The translations under genes were made by a program, and so were the position numbers. A model generated the notes under the pieces. The model worked only from the letters and a program-made list of their open reading frames with translations. It ran no database searches and was not told the DNA's origin. Of a stretch of 15,497 nucleotides of DNA, positions 9,276 to 15,497 are shown one piece after another; the first letter of the stretch is position 1; the number at the start of each line of letters is the position of its first letter. This stretch comes from Gonapodya prolifera JEL478 (Eukaryota > Monoblepharomycota > Monoblepharidomycetes > Monoblepharidales > Gonapodyaceae): positions 236,635-252,131 of the forward strand of contig KQ965765.1 in assembly GCA_001574975.1 (NCBI GenBank), in the 5' to 3' direction.

Positions 9276-9733
9276 GCTGTTGCGAATGTAGCGTTCTCGC
9301 TCGTGTTCTTGCAGCGCTTTCTGTTGGTGTCGAGATGTTGAGAACGTGTCAGCAATCGACAAGCGAGGATGGTCCCCGAGGACGCCCCATTCCCCAGCAT
9401 CACCCAACACACCACCAGAGGAGGATACTCACCTGCGCATCCTCACTGTTCATCGCCCTCACCCGCGAGCAGAACGCGAACTCGCTGCGGTAGTGCGAGC
9501 AGTCCTTTCGTTTGCCGTGTCTGTAGAAAGAGCGCATTTGCGGAATGACGGCTTCGAGGTATAAGTGGCGTCGCGGAGTGTAGAAGAGAGGTGGAGAACC
9601 AGTTGGATTGGTGACGGGAAGGGAGTTATAGCCAAAGCAGGGAGAAGAACATACCGTAACACATCTGCAGCCTGTCGAAGGCGTCCCACACACTGCAAGA
9701 CAGCACGTCTTCCTGACCATTCGATTGCGCCAT
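9099..9733 (-). CDS. EMI1: DUF3128 / Emi1-like protein
   Basis: Encodes 107 residues in four exons (minus strand): 9733-9655, 9551-9433, 9320-9243, 9146-9099. Yeast Emi1 belongs to this family, is associated with mitochondria and is needed for induction of the meiotic regulator IME1; the molecular role is not known. The family core is visible: VWDAFDRLQMCY, then PQMRSFYRHGKRKDCSHY (residues 30-47), FAFCSRVRAMNSEDAQ and, after a basic helix, GTIWELRDAPPPNF. Four cysteines stand at 13, 25, 44 and 54 (C-x11-C and C-x9-C), a twin-CX9C-like layout. Intron 3 (9242-9147) was chosen because it turns a long read-through tail into the family-like ending WELRDAPP...; it has an A14 run directly before its acceptor. 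The gene is divergent from ERV41 and its 3' end was duplicated into the neighbouring block. Confidence 0.85.
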
Positions 9734-9859
9734 CTTCCTCTTTTTCCTCCCGTGTCCGTTTCCAACCGCGAGAGGAGAAGTCAGTTTGTTGGGTGAAACG
9801 TGGTGGCTGCGGTCACATAATCGCTGGCAACCAAAAGTCACCCGCCGCCCGTCGTCGCG
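9734..9859. promoter_or_regulatory. Short divergent promoter between EMI1 and ERV41
   Basis: Only 126 bp separate the two divergent ATG codons (9733 on minus, 9860 on plus). The interval must hold both 5' leaders and core promoter elements unless leaders overlap coding DNA. It is partly pyrimidine-rich on the plus strand at 9736-9755 and GC-rich near 9840; no clear TATA box is seen. Confidence 0.6.
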
Positions 9860-11033
9860 ATGAAAGTCGAGTCTCCGCTGCGCTCGCTGGACGCGTTTCC
9901 AAAGATCGAGACGTCTGTCGCGGTCCACAAGTCTAGTGGAGGATTCCTCACCCTGCTAACCTATTATCTCATGGCGATGTTGTCGATGTGAGTCTTTCGG
10001 TCTTTCTTGTACCGATTCTTCTTGAATTTCCTAAGCTACGCGCTGCGGTGGAATATAGCTCGGAACTGATCGACTGGTCGACGCCTAGGCAGGACTTCCA
10101 GGTCGTGATCGACTACGCCAGAGAGTCGAAGCTGAAGTTCAACCTCGACATCGTCGGTGAGTTCTTCACACTTTTTTGTTACTGTTATGCACATGTCGCC
10201 TGACGCGTGATGGACATTCAATACACCGTGCCAGTTCTTGACAGTCGACATGTCGGACTTGGTGATTCTTCACCTTCAATCCCCCTTTCTGCCTCTCCAT
10301 AACCGCTCTCTCCATCACGGTCACCCCCCTCGTAAACAACGAAACCCAACCTCAGTCCGGCACCCAACTCCACCTCTCCCACAACTTCCGCCTCACACCC
10401 GTGTCCCTCCTCGTACCCACCGGCTCATCCTCCGGCCCCGAAATCCTTCCCTGGTCTGATGTTCTCGCCGCATTCGGTCGCATCGACGGAGCTCCCGAAG
10501 TGATCAATCAGAAAGTGGTTGCCGGGATGATTGCACAGGCGCAAGCTGGAGAGGGGGAAGGGGAAGGGCATCTTGGGAAGGCGTGTCATATCCAGGGGTC
10601 TGTCGAGGTGCATAAGCTTGCTGGGAATGTACATATTACGAGTTTGGGACAGTGAGTGTTTTGCTGACTGCGGGGACGGGGGGGGGAGGTCCGAGACCGA
10701 CGGAGGCCTGCAAAGGCCGGAGGAGGGAACCCGAAGCCTAAGTGCGATAGCGCTGACCGAGGATCGAGCGAAGCGAGGCTGTCCGCCGGAGGCAATTTAC
10801 CCTCGCGAAGCGGAAGATTAGGTTTGGTACCCCCGCTCACCGCCTCACACTCCACCCCTCCCACCTCCCCCACACCCAGCGGGTACGCCTCGTGCACACA
10901 CGCGCCGCACGACACGCTCAACTTCACGCACCACTTCAACGACGTCTCGTTCGGGCGGCGCTTCAGGGGACTTCATCTTGCGAACCCACTTGCTGGAGTG
11001 GCCGAGGTGGCCGGGGAGGGTATGATGATGTGA
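9860..11033 (+). CDS. ERV41: ERV41/ERGIC2-like ER-Golgi cargo-receptor protein, C-terminally truncated
   Basis: Erv41 pairs with Erv46 and cycles between ER and Golgi in COPII/COPI vesicles. Exons read: 9860-9987, 10059-10156, 10245-about 10260, about 10300-10651, and 10880-11033. N-terminal SPLRSLDAFPK and a hydrophobic segment GGFLTLLTYYLMAMLSISEL (first membrane span) are typical, as are KFNLDIVVDM, ACHIQGSVEVHKLAGNVHIT and, across the last intron, LGHGYASCTHAPHDTLNFTH and NDVSFG. Two oddities: no AG acceptor occurs between 10245 and about 10340 although the frame must change between VDMSDL and LSITVTPLV; and the protein stops soon after ANPLAG, where family members run on for about 100 or more residues to a second membrane span. 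I found no missing half up to 12223. Likely a broken gene or a sequence with errors. Confidence 0.72.
10652..10879 (+). other. Large GC-rich structured intron in ERV41
   Basis: The 228-nt intron runs from GTGAGTG to CACCCAG and joins LG(H) in phase; the split codon CA|C gives the conserved His of LGHGY. It is more than twice the size of most introns here. The segment about 10668-10830 is unlike its surroundings: a G9 run at 10679, the palindrome GGCC-TGCAAA-GGCC near 10705, and repeated CGAAGCG-type words (GAGCGAAGCGAGGC and TCGCGAAGCGG). It looks like an inserted structured element inside an older short intron. Confidence 0.6.
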
Positions 11034-12223
11034 CTGTATTTTGTTAGCGTTGTGAGTGTGGGGGTGAGGGCGGGGGTTAGGGTTTTGATGCGTTGAGAGG
11101 GAGGGCATCGCATCACAAGAACAAAAGCAGCGGTGGAAATCACACCCCAAGTCGAGGGTGCGGCATGCATACCTGCTGTTCTCCGACTGGACACATACAC
11201 TCAAGTTGTTCTCCAGGATCGGACTTCGGAATTGAAATTTTGGCGAGAGTTTGTACTGGCACATGGCTGCGGGGCGCATCCGACACGGAAATGTTCAGAT
11301 CTCCGACTACTGGGCGTGAGCACTCGGGCAGGCCAGGGAGATTGGGATCTGATCACTTGAGACTCGCAGACTGATATTTTTTGGGGAGAGTCCGCCACGT
11401 GCCAGTTCATGCATGGCTGCATGGCGCGTGACCGGTCGGCGCATGCGATTCGGATTCGTGGGATTCATCAGGAGGGATGTGACGTGATTATCCACCTGGA
11501 CGTGAGGGCTCAAGGGACTGTTGATGGAGATCTATGTTCGAGATCTTTTCTCTTTTGGCGAGATTCCCGGCCAGTTGGTTCATACATGGCACGTGGCCGG
11601 TCGGAGCATGCAAGTCCAGCTGTATTTAGTATCAGAACCGCGGGGATCACCTGGAGGGATCTGCCGCTGTGTTGCAAATGGACGTTATCTGATCGAAGCC
11701 AGGTCCCAGTACGACAATAAAAGCACGTTCGCATTGTGCATTGGCATTACCAATATTTATACGTTACAACTTTGCGAACTGCGCGAGACCGATCCCGCTC
11801 CACCCTCTTTCGCCCAAAAGCTGAGCGTGTGCGTGGAGATCGAAGTGACCACAGCCTGATCCAGATAAATGCAACCGCATGCTCCAATTCTGACGTCGAC
11901 CAAGCGAAGAGAGCATTAGTAACGTCGCGGGATATGACACCACCGCCTTTGTAGCCTGGCGATATATGTCACACAGCTCCAGCCATTGTGGTCCACAATA
12001 CTTTTTGAAATTTTGAAGCGATTTTGTTACGTTTTAACACTGCCCGCGGGTTCTAATCAGGCAAACGCGCTCGGCACAGGCCACTGAAACCTGCTTTTGA
12101 AGCTGAAAAGCAATGTTGAGGGCCATGTTGTTGCCAAAACGTTGACTACTCTCCTCCACGTACAACTATCGACCAGCATAGCTGCCAAATTTTTATTTGC
12201 TTGAAGAAGCTTCCAGCCTCAGA
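11034..12223. other. Intergenic region without supported gene
   Basis: About 1.2 kb between the end of the ERV41-like ORF and the stop of the small secreted-protein gene. It holds the three-copy repeat at 11238-11670. The ORFs at 11409-11720 and 11521-11859 (plus) lie in those repeats and have no recognisable domain. The part from 11870 to 12223 shows nothing beyond the 3' flank of the minus-strand gene, with an A/T-rich run at 12188-12200. Confidence 0.5.
11238..11670. repeat. Three imperfect copies of a roughly 140-175 bp repeat
   Basis: Three segments start with a similar word: TTTTGGCGAGA at 11238, TTTTGGGGAGA at 11379 and TTTTGGCGAGA at 11553. Each is followed by a related block: ACTGGCACATGGCTGCGG at about 11254, GTTCATGCATGGCTGCATGG at about 11405 and GTTCATACATGGCACGTGG at about 11577. 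Copies 2 and 3 also share ACCGGTCGGCGCATGC versus GCCGGTCGGAGCATGC. Each is preceded by a GATC-containing AT-richer stretch. Spacings are 141 and 174 bp. CpG sites are retained here, unlike in the block at 5690-9060. Confidence 0.6.
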
Positions 12224-12640
12224 CTAATTGTGACTCCCTCCGCTCCCACCATACCCTTCTTGTGGGAGGCCGGGCCGGCCTTTGACGTAACCTCTCGCAT
12301 GTAGACCAACAACAGAGTGCAGCTCCGCGGCTCCAACGGCAGTACTATCACTAAGATCTCCTTCGACGCTTCGGGCGGCAACATTCACCGATCGATTTCC
12401 CAAGGGGGCCGCTGAGGATTGGGAATGAAATTGTGCAGGGGAGACCGAATTATTGACCCGAATAGGTTAGCCACGATGACGTCCGTTGAGAGGATTGGGG
12501 AGAGTCTCACCTATGGCCAATGAGACGATCGCAAATAAGGTAGTGAAGACCAGGATCAAGGTAAGACCTTTGAAGGGATCAAGAAGCGATGAGATTCCGT
12601 GGCATTGAGAGCTGGCTGCTGCACGAAGCTTACCCTTCAT
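12224..12640 (-). CDS. Small predicted secreted protein, cysteine-free
   Basis: Three exons on the minus strand: 12640-12634 (only 7 nt, ATGAAGG), 12567-12511 (57 nt) and 12411-12224 (188 nt), joined by GTAAGC...CAAAG and GTGAGA...CTCAG introns of 66 and 99 nt. The product has 83 residues. It starts with a clear signal peptide, MKGLTLILVFTTLFAIVSLA, followed by IAAPLG; cleavage after the Ala of AIA (about residue 22) is likely. The mature part begins APLGNRSVNVAARSV and ends in a Gly-rich tail (GYGGSGGSHN). No cysteine and no known domain. The exon model is supported by a second, decayed copy at 13329-13675 with the same exon pattern. Family unknown; it could be a secreted effector-like, cell-wall or peptide-precursor protein, but nothing in the sequence decides. 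Confidence 0.72.
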
Positions 12641-12704
12641 GAACCCAAAGTGAGCTCTTGGCGGTGCTGCAAGCAAGTCTCTCAGATATTGAGTCTTTGC
12701 GGGG

Positions 12705-12712
12705 TTATATAA
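12705..12712 (-). promoter_or_regulatory. TATA box of the small secreted-protein gene
   Basis: The minus strand reads TTATATAA, 65-72 nt upstream of the ATG at 12640. This is the right distance for a TATA element with a short leader, and fits a regulated, strongly expressed gene. No equivalent is seen upstream of the decayed copy. Confidence 0.6.
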
Positions 12713-12724
12713 CTTCTAAGAGGG

Positions 12725-13328
12725 TCTTTGTATCCCATTAGGACGTTCGGGTCGATTCAGAGCCCGGTCTATCAATTCAAGCTCTCGGTCTTTCGCTCTT
12801 TTCTCAACGCGTAATACAGAGTGAATGCAGTTTGATACGAATGGCTAGTAACTCCACAGTGGCACCCCAGCCATATACGCGCACCTGGCGCCGTGGGAGA
12901 CGGCCGGGAACGAGTTGGGTGACTTTGATCCGGGTCAGTAATTTCCTTGACAGAGCTAGCCGTCATGGCAACGGATTTTCGGAAAATCACATTTTTCCGG
13001 CATTTTGAGACGTTGCGGTGCTCCTGAGTGTTTCGAGTGTCTCCCGTCCACGGCACACGTCTCATCGGCCTGACCACAAACAGAGTAAACATATATCGGT
13101 TGTTTTTATTGGTCGAGCTACACGCGAATGTTGTCCTCCCTGGCGACGCTCTCCTCGCAGGCGCCCTTGTCATATGCAATTGTAAAAATAGAGAAAATCA
13201 ACGATTCATTTGTTTCGAGAGAAGACTATCGTAATCAACACAGAGGATATTTTCTAGATGTTGTTGTTCCCCGCCACTACCAAAAATTCCCAACAATTCT
13301 TCGGCCTTGGGATTTGGCTCCCGTTCTC
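12725..13328. other. Intergenic region between the two secreted-protein copies
   Basis: Upstream region of the active copy and 3' flank of the decayed copy. No supported gene. A short hairpin GATTTTC-G-GAAAATC lies at 12974-12988. A stretch at 13126-13147 (GAATGTTGTCCTCCCTGGCGAC) is similar to the donor end of exon 2 in the decayed copy (13540-13562); it may be a relic of a third copy or chance. Confidence 0.4.
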
Positions 13329-13675
13329 TCAGAGACGCTCAATTATATTTCGGACCTCTCCCTTGCTCTGGTGGCCGTAACGGGCATGGATATCGATGAG
13401 AGTGTCCGGCTTTGTGGAGCCAAAAGGACTGTCGTCGACAGTTCGCGGGGCAACTTCCACAGATCGACTGCCCAAAGGAGCCCCTTGGGATTTGCAACAA
13501 CAACGACAGCGGTTGGTCACAATCAACGGCATTAGCATGAATGTTGTCTTACCTATGGCGACTTACATGCCAGCAAGAAAGAGCGTAAAGACAACAATCC
13601 GGAAGCGACCTTCACAGGAAGAGTGAGCGTTGCGCCGGACAGCAAAGGAGGCAGAACAGTCTGGTCATCCTTCGT
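13329..13675 (-). pseudogene. Decayed tandem paralogue of the small secreted protein
   Basis: Three blocks match the exon plan of the gene at 12224-12640. Block 1 (13675-13669) reads ACGAAGG where the active gene has ATGAAGG, so the start codon is lost, and the following donor GT is AT. Block 2 (13609-13553) has exactly the same 57-nt length, keeps FRIVVFTLFLAGM and the terminal GCCATAG before GTAAGA, but has an in-frame TAA. Block 3 (13483-13329) is open and encodes APLGSRSVEVAPRTVDDS onward, clearly related to APLGNRSVNVAARSVEGD, then HARYGHQSKG and a different C-terminus. An alternative donor GTAAGT inside block 2 would avoid the stop but joins block 3 out of frame. I call it a pseudogene; a rescued start elsewhere cannot be excluded. 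Confidence 0.65.
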
Positions 13676-13989
13676 TGAGCTCAAACGCGGCATTGAGTAA
13701 GCTCGATCTTGCGTCGGGAAGGGTGGTATCTCGAGGTGTGACGTCTCGAGTTATCATGAGCATACTTCATACTGTTTGTTTCACTTTTAAAGCGCTCGCT
13801 GATTTTGCAGCTCAACTGTTGTCACATACTATGCAATAACAGATTGTATACAAACAAAGGCCTACGTTATCAGGGGTTTTTAGCCGTCCTACCAGGGACA
13901 GGACAGATGGAGAGACTATTCGACAACCGCTTCTCTATGTACGTCATCAACAATGACATCAGAACAACCAATGTCCAACGTCCCTTTTC

Positions 13990-15497
13990 TCATTGATGAT
14001 CCCTTTCATCGTGCTCATCCTCTTCTTCACCACTGCCATGGAGCTCATCATCATAGTCCCCATCTTCCGGTTCATGTTCGTGATCATCGTGATCACCATT
14101 CATCTCATGATCCCCTTCAGCCTCCATGCCATCTTCACCTTCACCGTCGCCCATGAATTCGTCCTCGGGCTCCACATACAGACTGTCGACTTCCACGAGA
14201 ACGCGCTGCAGGTTGGGAAGGCTACCCTCCAACCACGGCGGGATCCACGTCTCAAGCACCTCAACTACCCGCGGGCGAGGCTTCATGATCTCTACGTTTG
14301 CCAAGTTAAGGAGAACGTCATCGTCAGGGTCGTCCATTGTACGCCGCCCGATTTCCTTGAGAAGTTCCTGAGACACAGGTTCCTCGTAGTCTGTAGCATG
14401 GTACAGAGACACAAGGCGCCGAATTTGACCGGCTGACATGGTCGCCCCCACTGGAAAGGGTACAATGTCAGCTATCGTGAGAATGGCGCCTATTGAGGAG
14501 CAGGTACAACATACCTTCGAAAATCGTTTCGATGTCGGGCACGTTGTACTTCGGTAGGAAAAGGATCTTTGTCGCTTGGAAAAGAGGCTCCAGGTATACC
14601 TGTTGAAGGACGATTGTTCGATTGGAGAGTAGATCCATGTCAACATTTCAGAATTCGCAACATACCATAGCCTCGTTCAAATTATGAGCCGCAATCCATG
14701 ATCTCAACTTATCCTCATTGAACTGAAGCTGAATACCCCGCTTGTAGGTCGAGAAGTTCTGCAAATATAAAATCATTCAGTATGTCAACCAGCACCCACA
14801 AAAACCAAATTCAGGCAGCAACCCACCTTCCGCATCATGAGCTCGTTAAACGCAGTGTACCCGACAATGCGAATAAGCTCAATGAGAATTTGTCGTGTAA
14901 TCGCTTGTGGAATCGACAAGGAATATCTAAACGTCTGGAACACAAAAAGAAATTACGCCGTCCACTCACTGTCTTCGACGTAATATGTCTTCAACGCTTT
15001 CCATATACGTGTTAAGAAGTCGATAAGGTCATTGATTGTGTCCGTAGCGGCTGATCGGGTACCGCCAAATCCAAACCAACCGCCGCGGCGTTGCTTCTGG
15101 CTCTTCTCCCCAGAGATTTCTAAGGAAAAATAGGCATAACGTCATATTAAGTAGCGAGAAAGATGTCGTCTTCATCTTACCTTCATACTCAATGATGGCG
15201 GCAACTGCCATCGGCTGAAGTCGCCTCTTCATGGACTCAAGCCATCCGTGAATGATCGCGACCAGGAGGTAGCCCATATCATCGACAGTCTTGGTGAGGA
15301 CCGCCTCAGCCTCGCTCGTCTGTTGATAATGTGGTATTCTAGCCCACCCTTAAATCGTGTAAGTAACTGCAAAGAAAACTCACATCGGTGACCGGCTCCC
15401 CAGGTTGCCAGGTGTCCCGTCTGGTCTCATACAGTACTTTGATGTGAGCGAGGATAGACCAAAGTTCATATGTGTTGCTTAGCCAGAAGCAAGGGGT
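13990..15497 (-). CDS. DIL (dilute) domain protein with acidic tail, 5' end outside window
   Basis: Seven exons on the minus strand: 15497-15384 (partial), 15319-15181, 15119-14970, 14903-14827, 14758-14666, 14599-14515, 14450-13990; together 372 residues. The DIL domain is the globular cargo-binding tail of class V myosins and also occurs in non-motor fungal proteins, often after ankyrin repeats. Seen in order: CFWLSNTYELWSILAHI, MGYLLVAIIHGWLESM, a basic loop KSQKQRRGGWFGFGG, YYVED-TITRQILIELI, GYTAFNELMMRKNFSTYKRG, DKLRSWIAAHNL, VYLEPLFQATKILFLPKYN, and ATMSAGQIRRLVSLYHATDY. The ending after this (TWIPPWLEG) and the lack of the myosin V C-terminal signature favour the non-motor type. The last 60 or so residues are almost all Asp, Glu, His and Gly. 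The intron 14969-14904 uses the acceptor CACAAG; two nearer AGs give the wrong frame. The N-terminus must lie to the right of the window. Confidence 0.85.

Noticed and set aside
11077-11082. TTAGGG telomere-like hexamer
   Set aside because: A single unit in a G-rich stretch; no array.
12974-12988. Short hairpin GATTTTC-G-GAAAATC
   Set aside because: Too short and isolated to call a terminator or element; may be chance in an AT-rich spot.
13126-13147. Possible third copy of the secreted-protein gene
   Set aside because: Only about 20 bases resemble the exon 2 donor area of the decayed copy; no further exons align.
13993-14436. 147-codon plus-strand ORF rich in hydrophobic residues
   Set aside because: It is the antisense shadow of the last exon of the DIL-domain gene.
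1-15497. CRISPR array, bacterial operons, viral genes
   Set aside because: No regularly spaced identical repeats, genes are spliced and eukaryotic, and no viral or toxin-like protein was recognised.

Overview
The window is nuclear DNA of a filamentous fungus. Genes are cut by many short GT-AG introns (about 50-100 nt), coding DNA is GC-rich, and the recognisable proteins are fungal: a HIS2-type histidinol phosphatase, a UBE2G1-type E2, the KEOPS subunit Pcc1, a DUF3128/Emi1 protein, Erv41 and a non-motor DIL-domain protein. A basidiomycete is my best guess, from intron density and CpG decay without an obvious RIP pattern; this is inference, not proof.

Layout, left to right. 1-450: end of an unrecognised charged ORF. 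450-1960: mostly featureless. 1961-3115 (+): histidinol phosphatase whose reading frame is broken three times. 3710-4736 (+): intact eight-exon E2 ubiquitin-conjugating enzyme. 4951-5432 (+): intact three-exon PCC1. About 5690-9060: AT-rich, almost CpG-free block holding a diverged tandem duplication of the 3' end of the next gene. 9099-9733 (-): four-exon EMI1-like gene. 9860-11033 (+): ERV41-like gene sharing a 126-bp divergent promoter with EMI1; it lacks the second half of the family and has one unresolved frame change. 11034-12223: non-coding, with three imperfect copies of a roughly 150-bp repeat. 12224-12640 (-): three-exon gene for an 83-residue, cysteine-free predicted secreted protein. 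13329-13675 (-): a decayed tandem paralogue of it. 13990-15497 (-): C-terminal seven exons of a DIL-domain protein with a very acidic tail, running off the right edge.

The housekeeping genes serve unrelated pathways (histidine synthesis, ubiquitin conjugation, tRNA t6A modification, ER-Golgi cargo cycling, mitochondrial/meiotic regulation) and form no operon-like unit. The more unusual content is the CpG-depleted block with its duplicated gene tail, and the small secreted-protein pair. All exon boundaries were worked out by hand from splice consensus plus family similarity recalled from memory; no alignment or search was run.
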